From Labilithrix luteola (GTDB lineage: Bacteria > Myxococcota_A > Polyangia > Polyangiales > Polyangiaceae), in NCBI RefSeq assembly GCF_001263205.1, contig NZ_CP012333.1, positions 2,232,001 to 2,296,000 on the forward strand: a DNA stretch of 64,000 nucleotides, given 5' to 3'. The notes below the pieces were generated by a model that saw only the letters and a list, made by a program, of their open reading frames with translations, was not told where the DNA came from and ran no database searches. Made by a program: the position numbers and the translations under genes. This document shows positions 1 through 9,171 of the stretch, piece after piece; position 1 is the stretch's first letter; every line of letters starts with the position of its first letter.

Positions 1-1313
1 CTCAGGCCGTCAGGGCTACAGGTGGTGGTGCCCGCGCAGCCGTTCGCCGCCGGACACGACGCGTTGAGGCCTTCAACGGGAGCGCCGCAAACACCGCACT
101 CGTTTCGCTGTTCGAGCGCCACGCAGATTGCGCTCAGGCCGTCGGGGCTACAGGTGGTGGTACCCGCGCAGCCGTTCGCCGCCATGCAGGGCAGATTGAG
201 GCCCTCGACGGCAGCTCCGCAAACACCGCACGCGTTCCGCTGTTCGGCGGCCACGCAGACGGTACCCAGACCGTTGGCGCTACAGGCAGTCGTGCCCCCG
301 CAGCCGTTCGCCGCCGTGCAGGCCACGTTCAGCCCCTCGACGGCAGCCCCGCAAACACCGCACGCGTTCCGCTGTTCGGAGGCGACGCAGATTGCACTCA
401 GGCCGTCGGGGCTACAGGCGGTCGTGCCCCCGCAGCCGTTCGCCGCCGTGCAGGCCACGTTCAGCCCCTCGACGGCAGCTCCGCAAACACCGCACGCGTT
501 CCGCTGTTCGGCGGCCACGCAGACGGTACTCAGGCCGTTGGGGCTACAGGCGGTCGTGCCCCCGCAGCCGTTCGCCGCCGTGCAGGCCACGTTCAGGCCT
601 TCGACGGCAGGCCCGCACACGTTGCAAGCGTTTCGCTGTTCGGTGGCGACGCACGATACGGTGTTGTTCGCTCCGCACACATTCGAGCCGTTGCAGCCGT
701 TGAGCGCGGTGCACGCAGTCCCGGGAAGGACCGGCGGTGGCACACAGACGATCGCCTCGGTGCCGTTGCACGCGACGGTCCCGCAGTTCTCGCACACGGC
801 GCCTGGTGCGCTGCCGAGAACGTTGCAGCCTCCGCACGCGTTCTTCACACCGTTGTCAATCACGCCATCGCAGTCGTTGTCGAAACCATCGCAGGTCTCG
901 GGCGCGGGCCGAACCTCACCCGTGCAGGCCTCCCACACGCCGTTCTTGCAGGTCCGGGTACCAGCCTTGCAGAGGCCAATTCCGACGGTGCCTCCCGGAC
1001 CGCCATAGCACTCGAGCGTGGCGCCGTTGGTGCACTCACCGGCATCCCCCGCGTCGCCGGCATCCTCGGCATCGCCGGCATCTTCGGCATCGCCGGCATC
1101 TTCGGCGTCGGAGGCATCGGACGCGTCGGAGGCATCCGGCGAAGACGCGTCGGCGTTGTCCGACGCATCCTCGGAACTTACCGAGCCATCGGCTTGGGTC
1201 GTCGCGTCGCGGTCATCCCCGTCGTCGGTTCCCTCACCAGCGTCGGATTCCGACGAGCTACAGGCAGCGACCAAGAGGAGCAGCGCGCTCAGGCGCACAT
1301 ATCGAATCAACAT
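1..1313 (-). CDS. MopE-like Cys-rich repeat lipoprotein, partial (3' end off the window)
   Basis: The gene starts at ATG 1313 and has no stop before base 1, so its C-terminus is missing. Residues 1-16 form a lipoprotein signal (hydrophobic LLLLVAAC), followed by an acidic Asp/Ala/Ser/Gly linker with a short-period repeat. Next comes a MopE-like segment with the motif DNDCDG (putative metal-binding loop of the MopE/SprB family), then at least five copies of a 44-residue Cys-rich unit containing CGVCG and NGCGGTT. Such proteins are surface-exposed in myxobacteria, but their substrates are unknown. The plus strand across the repeats also reads open; that is a composition effect. Confidence 0.85.
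   Translation of the reverse strand, partial: MLIRYVRLSALLLLVAACSSSESDAGEGTDDGDDRDATTQADGSVSSEDASDNADASSPDASDASDASDAEDAGDAEDAGDAEDAGDAGDAGECTNGATLECYGGPGGTVGIGLCKAGTRTCKNGVWEACTGEVRPAPETCDGFDNDCDGVIDNGVKNACGGCNVLGSAPGAVCENCGTVACNGTEAIVCVPPPVLPGTACTALNGCNGSNVCGANNTVSCVATEQRNACNVCGPAVEGLNVACTAANGCGGTTACSPNGLSTVCVAAEQRNACGVCGAAVEGLNVACTAANGCGGTTACSPDGLSAICVASEQRNACGVCGAAVEGLNVACTAANGCGGTTACSANGLGTVCVAAEQRNACGVCGAAVEGLNLPCMAANGCAGTTTCSPDGLSAICVALEQRNECGVCGAPVEGLNASCPAANGCAGTTTCSPDGL
7..666 (-). repeat. Five tandem 132-bp coding repeats
   Basis: Units start near 7, 139, 271, 403 and 535. Each is 132 bp (44 codons) and encodes six Cys around EQRNACGVCG and NGCGGTT. Units differ mainly by silent or conservative changes. 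The array probably continues beyond the left edge. Confidence 0.9.
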
Positions 1314-1419
1314 GTGGGGTAAAGCCATTCTTCGATTCACGGCGTGAAGCGCCACGAACCGACCAGATCTCGCGCGAGCCCATGTGGGTCGCGCAGACGT
1401 CGCGAGAGCAATCGCACCC

Positions 1420-1437
1420 GTGTGGTGAAACCCACAC
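1420..1437. promoter_or_regulatory. Inverted repeat between divergent genes
   Basis: A perfect 6-bp dyad, GTGTGG and CCACAC separated by 6 bp, lies between the divergently transcribed lipoprotein gene (start 1313) and the gene starting at 1594. It could be an operator, but no regulator gene is adjacent and a 6-bp dyad can arise by chance. Confidence 0.3.
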
Positions 1438-1593
1438 CACGGGCACAATTTCTCATTTGAGCGTCTCCTATCATCATCGCGGAACGCGATCCAGGCCTGC
1501 GCGTCGTCGTCGCCGGCATGTCGCCGGTCTGTCATAGGCGCGCGCTCGACGACCTCGCACATCGCCGGGATCAGCAATAATCTCGCGTCTCGC

Positions 1594-3849
1594 ATGTCGA
1601 ACAAGCGCCCCACCCCCGCGGCAGTTCCGAGCAAAGCCTTCTTCGATACCGCCGACGACTGTTGGGCGCTCGGTGAGAAGGACAGCCAAGGTCGGAAGAT
1701 CGGCGTGTGGAACTACTGGCGCAAGGACGGGACGCACGAGTGTGACGAGGAATGGGGCGACGGGACGACCCGCCTGACCTACCGCCGCTTCCATCCGAAC
1801 GGTCCGGAGTCACAATCCGGCACGAAGGATCTGAAGCGCGACGTCTGGATGGGCACGATGCGCTGGACCAAGGCCGATACGGACTCGGTCGAAGATCGCT
1901 ACTTTCCGCCGGGCCCGAAGAATGCGCGCGCGTTCGAGTTCGTCTACGACGATCGCGGACGCGTCATCACGGAGCGCCTGTTCGACAAAGATGGCGCCCG
2001 CATTACCCATGGCGGGCAGCCCTTCCCTGCTGAGCGCCCTGCTTCCGTCGACGAGAACGCGATCCTGACGGCGCACAACCAGTGGCGGAGCGCGGTGCAC
2101 ACGCTCGACCTGGATGAGTACTTGGGCGACTACCGCGTCTGGGATCGGAATGGCACGCTGCTCGAGCAGCGCGTCTACGGCGACGACGGCAAGATGCAGC
2201 GCCTGGAGGAGTACAAAAACGGCGCGCTCTGGATGACGAAGGTCTACGACGGTGGCGAGCTGACCCAGTCGTTCTATCGGACGCGCAAAGGCGAGAGCGT
2301 TCTCCGGAGCAGCATGCTCTACCGGAACGAACAGAACGACCGGCGAGAGACCCTCTACGACAAGGATGGGAAGCCGCTCTACTCCGTGCGCCTCGAAAAG
2401 GTGACCGAGACGCACGAGCGTCGGTACTACGACGACGTGCTCGTCTTCGAGGCGAAGTGGAGCGCGAAATCGCGTCGCGAAAAGCACGCGCCGGACGTGA
2501 AGTACTTCGATGGCAAGAGCGTCCTCATCGACTATCGGAGCGATGGGAAGGGCAGCGGCGTCTTCACGCTCTACCGACGCGACGGGAGCGTGGAGGCAAC
2601 GCTAAACGGCGTCGCCGAGGCCTCGCTGAGCGAGTCAGGCAACTGGGACACGTTCTTGCCCGGTTTCGCGAGCTACGAGTCCGATCGCAAAATCACCGAC
2701 GTCGAGTACGTGCGCGACGCTTTCCTGATTCAAGTGGACGAGGACCGCTTCGAGGAGGCGGTGGCGAAGGTCGTGGTCCCGCGGCAGCTGAAAGCCATCG
2801 AAGCCATCAACTGGAAGAAGTCACGCTCCGCCGACAAGTACGCGAAGCTCGACAAGCTGCTCGTGGTGATGCTCACCAGCGACAAGAACTTGGCCAGGCG
2901 CGCTTCTGACGCCATTTGGTCCGCGATCGAAGAGCAGGACTGCGTATTCGACGCGACCTACGACGTGGCGCTGACGCTCACGCGACTCGCACCTTCGCTG
3001 AAGGGGAAGTTCCGGCAGCGAGCGATGCGGGAGCTTGCCAAGATCGTCTGCCTGCCGGCGTTGCCAGATCAACTTCCGAAGCGGTACGAGAGCCTCGAGC
3101 AGGAGCTTCGTGCGGAGCTCGCGCTCCTCGAGAGCTATGCTCGGTCCCACGACAGCGCAAGCGGCCGCGAAGTGCTGCACGTGCTCTCGCTGCTCAACGA
3201 ACCTGCCGTGCCACGCGAGCGCGTGGTGGACGAGGGCGCGAGCGTCGAGACCCGCGCCTTTTCGGCGTGCGCACTCGCCGCCTGCAAGGGGCAGAGCAAG
3301 GCGCAGCGCGACAAGGCCATCGCCACGTTGGAGAAGGCCTTCTCGACCGAAAAGGATGTTGGTGTTCGGGGCGTTCTCGGAGTCCTCGTGGCGATGATGC
3401 GCGGCGAAGCAGGGCCTCGCAACGAGGCCATCGACGCCTTGCTCTTGCAATACGTCGTTCAGCCTGCTCGGCAGGCCGAGCTCCACGACGCGTGGGAACC
3501 CGTTATCCGCTTTCTCGGCGATGATATCGAATCAATGTTGTTTCGTGCCGTTCCGGAGAAGCGAAGGCGAGAGCACATCGAGTCCGTCATCGACGGCCTT
3601 ACTCGTCGCAATTCGCTCGAGCAGGTCAACGACCTCGACATCATCTTCAAGACCCTCTTCGACGAGGGCGAGGACACCAAGCTATCTCCGCTCCATCGGA
3701 AGGCCCTGCACGCCGTGGCCGACGTCGTCGACAAGAATGTCGGCTTCGTGAACCAGGGCGAGATCTTCCAAAATCACGGTCTTCCGTGGGACAGCTTCGC
3801 TCTCCGCGAACTCGCCAAAAACGGCCGACCCGCGCGAGCCCGGGACTGA
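1594..3849 (+). CDS. YwqK/MORN-like repeat protein with helical C-terminal half, unknown function
   Basis: The 751-residue protein has no signal peptide and is probably cytoplasmic. About residues 30-330 contain repeated motifs of the type G-x-W-x-Y-x(3)-G-x(4)-E-x(2)-Y (for example KIGVWNYWRKDG and YRVWDRNGTLLEQRVY), as in the YwqK/MORN-variant repeat family. The rest is rich in Leu/Ala/Arg helices, resembling HEAT-like repeats. The YwqK name comes from a Bacillus antitoxin component, but no toxin partner is seen here. ATG 1594 is the first start in frame; no strong Shine-Dalgarno precedes it. Confidence 0.75.
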   Translation: MSNKRPTPAAVPSKAFFDTADDCWALGEKDSQGRKIGVWNYWRKDGTHECDEEWGDGTTRLTYRRFHPNGPESQSGTKDLKRDVWMGTMRWTKADTDSVEDRYFPPGPKNARAFEFVYDDRGRVITERLFDKDGARITHGGQPFPAERPASVDENAILTAHNQWRSAVHTLDLDEYLGDYRVWDRNGTLLEQRVYGDDGKMQRLEEYKNGALWMTKVYDGGELTQSFYRTRKGESVLRSSMLYRNEQNDRRETLYDKDGKPLYSVRLEKVTETHERRYYDDVLVFEAKWSAKSRREKHAPDVKYFDGKSVLIDYRSDGKGSGVFTLYRRDGSVEATLNGVAEASLSESGNWDTFLPGFASYESDRKITDVEYVRDAFLIQVDEDRFEEAVAKVVVPRQLKAIEAINWKKSRSADKYAKLDKLLVVMLTSDKNLARRASDAIWSAIEEQDCVFDATYDVALTLTRLAPSLKGKFRQRAMRELAKIVCLPALPDQLPKRYESLEQELRAELALLESYARSHDSASGREVLHVLSLLNEPAVPRERVVDEGASVETRAFSACALAACKGQSKAQRDKAIATLEKAFSTEKDVGVRGVLGVLVAMMRGEAGPRNEAIDALLLQYVVQPARQAELHDAWEPVIRFLGDDIESMLFRAVPEKRRREHIESVIDGLTRRNSLEQVNDLDIIFKTLFDEGEDTKLSPLHRKALHAVADVVDKNVGFVNQGEIFQNHGLPWDSFALRELAKNGRPARARD

Positions 3850-3923
3850 GAAGAAGGGGGCGTTGACGACGAAGCGCGGTTCTTGCGCCTACCAGTGCCG
3901 AAGGCCGCGCGCCGCGCGCGGTC

Positions 3924-4937
3924 TCAGCGGACGTAGGTGCGGAACGCGAGGTCCCACGCCGTGCCGCCACGCGTGTCGTGGCCGCCGGGATATGGGTTCG
4001 CGGTGCTGAACGTGTAGCCCGGCTGGGGCTGACAATCGTTGTCGCTGATGCAGACCCCGACCGCCTGGCCGGCGGAGCATTTGCCTCCGTTGCACTTGGT
4101 GGGAGGCCCCGCGAGCGTGACGTCGAATCGATACGCAGTTCCCGCGGTGACGGTGATGCATGAACTGCCGAGGTCGAAGTACCCCGCGCCGGGCGGCCCG
4201 CTCGGAAGACCGGTGTAGCCCGTGCAGGTCAGTGGCGGCGCGACGAGCGGGACGTCGCCGGTGCCGAGCGCGTTCCCGGCCGCGTCGGAGACCACCATGT
4301 GCAGCGAGAACCCCGGCATCGTGGTGCACACATCGAGCTTCATCTCGATCCCGGTCAGCAGGCCGGTCTTGCCCGCGGTGAAGCTCTGCCCGACGCCTCC
4401 CACGCTGGCGTTGACGTACTGCCCGCTCGTGGCAAGCGGTTGTGCCTGGTCGACGGCGCCCACGGCACCACCGCAACCGCAAGCGCCCTCGTGGCACGTC
4501 ACGCCTGCGGCGCAGGCATTGCCGCACGCGCCGCAGTTCGCGGCGTCGCTCGTTGTCGGGACCTCGCAACCGTTGGCGGCGTCGTGATCGCAGTCGCCAA
4601 AGCCCGCGACACAGGCGAGGCCGCACGCGGTGCCGTCGCAGGTCGCGTTCGCGTTCGCGGCCGCCGCGCACGGCGAGCATGTGGCGCCGCACGTCGCGAC
4701 GTCGGTGTCGCTCGAGCAGGCGCCGCCGCATGCGTGCGAGCCGGTTGGGCACCCGCCGTCGCAGACAGCGGCGCACACGAAGCCGTTATCGCGCGGAGCA
4801 TCGGGAGCCACGTCGAGGCCGGCATCGCCCGGCTCGGGCCCAGCATCGGCGGCGGACTGCGCGCCACAGCCGGCGAGCGCGGCGAACGCGGCGAACGACC
4901 AGGACCAACGGGCGCGACTCGAAGGCGAGGCGATCAT
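3924..4937 (-). CDS. Cys-rich secreted lipoprotein
   Basis: The start at ATG 4937 is chosen because it gives a clean lipoprotein signal (FAAFAALAGC, 337 residues); a longer reading to 5102 would bury this signal. After the lipobox come a Pro/Asp/Ala linker, a Cys-rich region with motifs like NCGACGNAC (about residues 60-150), and a C-terminal beta-rich domain of about 180 residues ending FRTYVR. It is likely attached to the outer surface. The function is unknown; similar Cys-rich modules are common in myxobacterial cell-surface proteins. Confidence 0.8.
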   Translation of the reverse strand: MIASPSSRARWSWSFAAFAALAGCGAQSAADAGPEPGDAGLDVAPDAPRDNGFVCAAVCDGGCPTGSHACGGACSSDTDVATCGATCSPCAAAANANATCDGTACGLACVAGFGDCDHDAANGCEVPTTSDAANCGACGNACAAGVTCHEGACGCGGAVGAVDQAQPLATSGQYVNASVGGVGQSFTAGKTGLLTGIEMKLDVCTTMPGFSLHMVVSDAAGNALGTGDVPLVAPPLTCTGYTGLPSGPPGAGYFDLGSSCITVTAGTAYRFDVTLAGPPTKCNGGKCSAGQAVGVCISDNDCQPQPGYTFSTANPYPGGHDTRGGTAWDLAFRTYVR

Positions 4938-5059
4938 GTCGGTCGGGAGGTTACACGCCGGTGCGCACGGCCGTCCATCGACGCTCGCGCGATTGCGGTG
5001 CAGTTCAACGAAGTCGTTCGACTTCTGCGGCGACCACTTGCGTGAACCGACGGTGCAGA

Positions 5060-5112
5060 GCGACCCCAGGAACGCCAGCGCCCGAGTGAGCATGAGCTCC
5101 ACGTGGGCGGCT
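5060..5112 (-). pseudogene. 3'-end fragment of a dienelactone-hydrolase-like gene
   Basis: Translated on the minus strand this stretch gives AAHVELMLTRALAFLGSL. It closely matches the C-terminus AAHAELMLTRVLTFLRAL of the intact hydrolase gene at 7809-8396, and the DNA also aligns. Nothing upstream in the same frame continues the gene, so this is a decayed or duplicated tail only. Confidence 0.6.
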
Positions 5113-5147
5113 CAGATGCACGGCGCGAAAGGCGACGTGCATCTGAG
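5111..5147. terminator. Perfect 12-bp inverted repeat, probable terminator
   Basis: Arms at 5111-5122 (CTCAGATGCACG) and 5136-5147 (CGTGCATCTGAG) are perfect complements around a 13-nt loop. The hairpin lies 22 bp past the stop of the minus-strand gene 5170-6843, where a terminator is expected. No T-tract follows. Confidence 0.55.
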
Positions 5148-5169
5148 TGGTCGCGATAGTCCTACGAAC

Positions 5170-6843
5170 TCACTCGCAGTTGCCGTGATAGACCGTGACG
5201 TTCGGCTTACGTCCCTTGGTCACCGTTCCGAACGGATACGCGACGCCAGCGCCTTCGTAGATCTCGACAGCACCAGCGGGACTGGCGAGCGCCCCTACCG
5301 CATTGCCCTCAGTGGCGTTGAGGGAAGTAGTGCCGGTCGTGGTGACGTAGAAGGCGTAACTCGTCCCCGCCGGAATCGTGACGTCGATCTTGAGCGGGAT
5401 GGCGGTGGGGCCGTTCGGACCGCCAGACTTGACAGTGATCTCGCCACCGAGGGCGGTCCAGGCAGCGGCGTTCGCTTCGGTGCCGACGAACGTGCCAGGG
5501 TGGAAGTAGACGCGCAGCGTGTGCTCGCCGGCGGGGAGGTTGACGCTGAGGGCGCGGATGCTCGTCGTGACCGTAGCCTTCACGTCGAACATCTCACCAT
5601 GATCGGTCACGCCGCCGGCATAAGACGTCGTCACGCCAGGAACGTAGCGGAAAGCGCCGTTCCAGATGCGATTGGGATTCTCTGCACCGAACGGATACGC
5701 TTTTCCGTAGCCCTCCTTGATCGTGAGGACGCCATCGTCGGCGACGACAGTACCGACGCCGCTGCCGTTCGAGTAGTTGAGGTTGAGGCTCGGGTTGACA
5801 TGCGTGATGTAGACGCTGTTCGTTCCCGTCGTGAGTGGAACGAAGATGTCGGTCGTGAGCGCCGTCCGACCGGAGAAGACATCGACGCTGGTGCTCTGGC
5901 GCAGCGTCCACCGCGACGAATCGGTCGTCGTTCCCGCGATTGCCCCGGCGTGCGTGTAGATCTGGATTGTGTCTGCGCCCCCCATGTTGTTGACGTCGGC
6001 GCCGAGCACCATCACATCCTTCGTTGCGTCGACCTCGAACATGTTTCCGCTGCGATTGTTTCCGGCGTTGAAGGTTGATTCGATGCCGGTCGTGGTGGGG
6101 CTAGCGCAAAGGTTCGGGCACGCGCCTGCACCGCAGCCCCCGCATTTGCCGACGCCAGCGGCGCAGTCCTGACAGAACGCGCCGTCGGGAGCGACGTTCG
6201 TCATGCACGCGCCACCGAGGCACGTATCCGCCCGATCGCACATGACGTCCGAGGTGTTGCCGCACGCCGTGCCGTCATCCTTGTCGTTGTTCTTGCACGC
6301 CCCCTTGCCGTCGCAGGTATCCGCGCCACTGCACTCGGTCGAAGTGGCACTCCCGCAGGCAGTTCCTTCCGCCTTGAAGTTCGACTTGCACTCACCGTTG
6401 CCGTCGCACGTCTCGGCGTCGGCACATTCCGAGGCTACGCCGCACTCTGTTCCAGCGACCTTCGGGTTGCCGTTGCACTTGCCTTTGCCGTCACACGTTC
6501 CTTGATCCGTACAGGCACTCGGAGCCTCGCCACACGAGGTTCCTTCTTTGGCGAGGTTCTTCTCGCAGACACCGGACTTGCACTTGTCGGCGCCATCACA
6601 TTCGGTGGACGTCGAGCTTCCACAGGCCGTCCCATCGGCCTTGCCCTCGCATTCGCCGGGCGCTGCGCTGTCGGACTCCTTGCTACCCCCGCTGTCCTTC
6701 GTCTCGGAGCCGGCGTCGTTGGCCGTCTCCCCTGCATCTTCTACCGACGTGCTGCTGACGGAGTTGTCATTTGTGCAGGCCGCAACGAAGAGCCCACCAA
6801 CGAACAACGACAGGACCGGATACACCGCCGACATGACTTTCAA
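5170..6843 (-). CDS. Large Cys-rich repeat lipoprotein
   Basis: The lipoprotein signal is LFVGGLFVAAC. Residues about 45-230 hold repeated Cys modules of the form GxxCGxAxSxCxxxxxCDGxGxC, which are acidic and Gly-rich. The C-terminal half (about 240-557) is two beta-rich segments that each carry an AYPFG motif, suggesting an internal duplication. I favour TTG 6843 because GAGG lies 7 nt upstream; ATG 6834 is the alternative. The protein is probably exposed on the outer membrane, with unknown function. It is a single gene, with a hairpin just downstream. Confidence 0.8.
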   Translation of the reverse strand: MKVMSAVYPVLSLFVGGLFVAACTNDNSVSSTSVEDAGETANDAGSETKDSGGSKESDSAAPGECEGKADGTACGSSTSTECDGADKCKSGVCEKNLAKEGTSCGEAPSACTDQGTCDGKGKCNGNPKVAGTECGVASECADAETCDGNGECKSNFKAEGTACGSATSTECSGADTCDGKGACKNNDKDDGTACGNTSDVMCDRADTCLGGACMTNVAPDGAFCQDCAAGVGKCGGCGAGACPNLCASPTTTGIESTFNAGNNRSGNMFEVDATKDVMVLGADVNNMGGADTIQIYTHAGAIAGTTTDSSRWTLRQSTSVDVFSGRTALTTDIFVPLTTGTNSVYITHVNPSLNLNYSNGSGVGTVVADDGVLTIKEGYGKAYPFGAENPNRIWNGAFRYVPGVTTSYAGGVTDHGEMFDVKATVTTSIRALSVNLPAGEHTLRVYFHPGTFVGTEANAAAWTALGGEITVKSGGPNGPTAIPLKIDVTIPAGTSYAFYVTTTGTTSLNATEGNAVGALASPAGAVEIYEGAGVAYPFGTVTKGRKPNVTVYHGNCE

Positions 6844-7129
6844 CGTGAAGCCTCATTTCACATAAGCCCCCCAATCAAAGAGCATCCTGAGGATGCCGCG
6901 ACTCCTCGTGCGCAACGTTTCACAAGTGCGAAGAGGCGCTGCCGCCGCTTCCAAAAGCACCGCTCAGAACCGCGAAACATAGGCTGAAAGGGGGCCCGCC
7001 TTGTAGGCCGCAAATAAGGCGTCAGGCAGAGTGGGACATGTCGACTCGGCAAAGTCCACGTGCGTGGCGGCGCGAAGTTCTTCACAATCTTTGGGTGCCA
7101 CACTCCGTCCTTCACACTGGTGAGCCTTG

Positions 7130-7798
7130 ATGCTCGAACGGACGAGAAGGCACGTGTTCGTCGGCGCGCTGGCCGTCGCTCTGCTCGGTGACGCTTCGCT
7201 CGCTCACGCCTTCCCGGTGGCGCCGGGTCCCTTCGCAGCCGTGCGCGGTCCGCGGGCCTTTCGGCATCATCATCATCATCATCATCACCACTCCTCGAGC
7301 GGAACGCGTGTGACCGAGCCCGAGCCCGACACGACGCCGCCCGCCGAACGGTTCGACCTATCGCTGAAGCTCGAAGGTGGCTACGAGCTCGGCGCGCTCG
7401 ACGGTCGGGGCACAGGCGGTCCTCGCTGGGGCGTCGGGCTCGGCGCCCAGAACGACGAGATGGGCTGGTGGATCACGCTGCGCGGCCGCCTGGCGGAGCC
7501 CTCTGTCGGCGTGCACGCGTGGGACGCCCGCCTGGGCGTCGATGCGGACGTGCTGCGCGCCGGTATCACGCATATCGGCGTCGGCTCCGAGCTCGGAGTG
7601 ATGGGACAGCCCGGTCCCACGGGCGCGACGCGCCCGACGTTCACCTGCGGACTAGGCGCGCGCGCCGGGCTCGACCTCGTGCGTTTCGGCGACCGCGACC
7701 GCTCGGCGCTCACCCTCGACCTGCGTGGCGACGTGCAGGTGCTCGCTACGTCAGGCTCCTACGCAACGATCGCGCTGCTCGCGGCCGTCCGCTTTTGA
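7130..7798 (+). CDS. Exported protein with natural poly-His run, beta-barrel-like
   Basis: An N-terminal signal (VFVGALAVALLGDASLAHA) is followed by a run of nine His (about residues 45-53) and a Pro/Glu/Asp linker. The rest consists of alternating hydrophobic/Gly strands ending in ...LLAAVRF, with a terminal Phe typical of outer-membrane barrels. The His run could bind metal, but that is inference. ATG 7130 follows GGTGAG; a TTG one codon upstream is also possible. Confidence 0.7.
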   Translation: MLERTRRHVFVGALAVALLGDASLAHAFPVAPGPFAAVRGPRAFRHHHHHHHHHSSSGTRVTEPEPDTTPPAERFDLSLKLEGGYELGALDGRGTGGPRWGVGLGAQNDEMGWWITLRGRLAEPSVGVHAWDARLGVDADVLRAGITHIGVGSELGVMGQPGPTGATRPTFTCGLGARAGLDLVRFGDRDRSALTLDLRGDVQVLATSGSYATIALLAAVRF

Positions 7799-7808
7799 GC
7801 GGAGCGAT

Positions 7809-8396
7809 TCAGCCGCCCAGGGCTCTCAGAAACGTCAGCACCCGTGTGAGCATCAGCTCCGCGTGGGCGGCGTCGTAGTCGGCAGAGCCCTCGTCAGCGA
7901 ACAAGTGCCCCCTACCCGCGTAGCGGAACAGCTGCACGTCGGAGGATGCGGACGCCGACGCGAGCGTCTGGGGCACCGCGAGATCCATCCCCGGGTCATC
8001 TTCGGCGAAGTGGATCTGTGCCGGAAGCCTGTCAGGCCAACGATCCATGCCCAACATCTGCAGCGGGAGCGAGCCGTGCATCAGCACGACACCGCGTGCG
8101 TTGGGGCGAGTCAGCGCCAACATCTGCGCAGGAGCAGCGCCCATGCTGAAGCCCGCATACACGCGATTGTCCTCGGGCCCCTCGATCGCCTCGACGGCCG
8201 CGGTCGCGCGCTGAAGCAGCGTGGGGATACCGATGGAGTCGCGCCGAGCGACACCGTCCTCGAGGCGCTCGAACACCGCGCCCTCGAAGAGGTCAGGCGT
8301 AGTGACGTGGTGACCTGAGCTGCGGAGCGCGTCGGCGAAACGCCGAACGGCGGGACGAAGACCGAGCGCGGAATGGAACAAGACGACGTGGGACAT
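7809..8396 (-). CDS. Dienelactone hydrolase-like alpha/beta hydrolase
   Basis: This 195-residue protein has a compact alpha/beta-hydrolase fold: N-terminal strand VVLFHSALG, nucleophile elbow GFSMG (Ser84), an acid near Asp133/Asp134 (FAEDDPGMD) and catalytic His164 (GRGHLF). Classical dienelactone hydrolases use Cys; this branch has Ser, so it may be an esterase of unknown substrate. It is transcribed divergently from a WYL regulator at 8473, suggesting local control. A fragment of a related gene's 3' end lies at 5060-5112. Confidence 0.85.
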   Translation of the reverse strand: MSHVVLFHSALGLRPAVRRFADALRSSGHHVTTPDLFEGAVFERLEDGVARRDSIGIPTLLQRATAAVEAIEGPEDNRVYAGFSMGAAPAQMLALTRPNARGVVLMHGSLPLQMLGMDRWPDRLPAQIHFAEDDPGMDLAVPQTLASASASSDVQLFRYAGRGHLFADEGSADYDAAHAELMLTRVLTFLRALGG

Positions 8397-8437
8397 GCGG
8401 AGCCTCCTTGGTTGCTGCTAGGACTACCGTCCGCGAC

Positions 8438-8457
8438 GGCACCGTTATGGCACCGTT
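8438..8457. promoter_or_regulatory. Two direct GGCACCGTT repeats, candidate operator
   Basis: GGCACCGTT occurs at 8438-8446 and 8449-8457, 11 bp apart (one helical turn), in the 76-bp gap between the divergent hydrolase and WYL-regulator genes. The regulator probably binds here, by position only. Confidence 0.5.
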
Positions 8458-8472
8458 CTTGGATTTCGCCCG

Positions 8473-9171
8473 ATGAACCGCACCGAACGCATGTACGCCA
8501 TCGTCGAGGCCCTGCGAGCAGCAGGCGGACGAGGCAGGAACGCCGAGTGGCTCGCCGAGCGCTTCGAGATCTCGGTGCGCACGGTCAAGCGCGACGTGCG
8601 CGCGCTCCAGGAGGCTGGCTCTCCCATCGTCGGCCAAGATGGACGCGGCGGCGGCTACCAACTCGCGCGCACGGCCCCTCTCTCTCCGCTGACCTTCACG
8701 AGCGGCGAGGCGGCGGCGCTCGCCATCGCCATCGGCGCAGAGCCAGCCTTGCCGTTCCGTCGCGATGCACGGAGCGCACTCGAGAAGATCCTGGGCGCGA
8801 TGACACCGCTCCAGCGCGCAGAGGTGGATACGCTCGCTCGCCGAGTCTGGATGCGCACGCCTGCCACGTCGCGCGGCGCCCGTACGGGCATCGCGCTCGA
8901 CGAGGCTTTGCGGCAAGGAGTGGTGGCCCGCGTCGACTACGAAGACGCCAACGGTCAGCGAACGAGGCGCAGCATCGAGCCCATGGCCTTCGCCCGCACA
9001 GGCGGCCACTGGTACGTCCTTGCCTGGTGTCGCCTACGCTGCTCGGGCCGCTGGTTCATGCTCGAGCGAGTACGCGCCGTCCGCGTCACGCGAGAGCGCT
9101 TCGTCTCCCGCGATCTCCGAGAGGTATTCGGCACTCCACCGGAAGACGCCCAGCCCGTGAAACTCACCTGA
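8473..9171 (+). CDS. HTH-WYL transcriptional regulator (YafY/DeoR-like)
   Basis: Residues 1-60 are a winged helix-turn-helix of the HTH_11 type (RNAEWLAERFEISVRTVKRDVRALQ). Residues about 135-205 are a WYL sensing domain (ARVDYEDANGQRTRRSIEPM, GHWYVLAWCR). WYL domains sense small ligands or nucleic acid. Its divergent arrangement with the hydrolase gene suggests it regulates that gene and itself. Length (232) is typical of the family. Confidence 0.9.
   Translation: MNRTERMYAIVEALRAAGGRGRNAEWLAERFEISVRTVKRDVRALQEAGSPIVGQDGRGGGYQLARTAPLSPLTFTSGEAAALAIAIGAEPALPFRRDARSALEKILGAMTPLQRAEVDTLARRVWMRTPATSRGARTGIALDEALRQGVVARVDYEDANGQRTRRSIEPMAFARTGGHWYVLAWCRLRCSGRWFMLERVRAVRVTRERFVSRDLREVFGTPPEDAQPVKLT

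Noticed and set aside
1041..1140. Short-period repeat as a possible CRISPR or satellite
   Set aside because: It is an Asp/Ala/Gly coding linker with a near-18-bp period, with no spacers and no cas genes.
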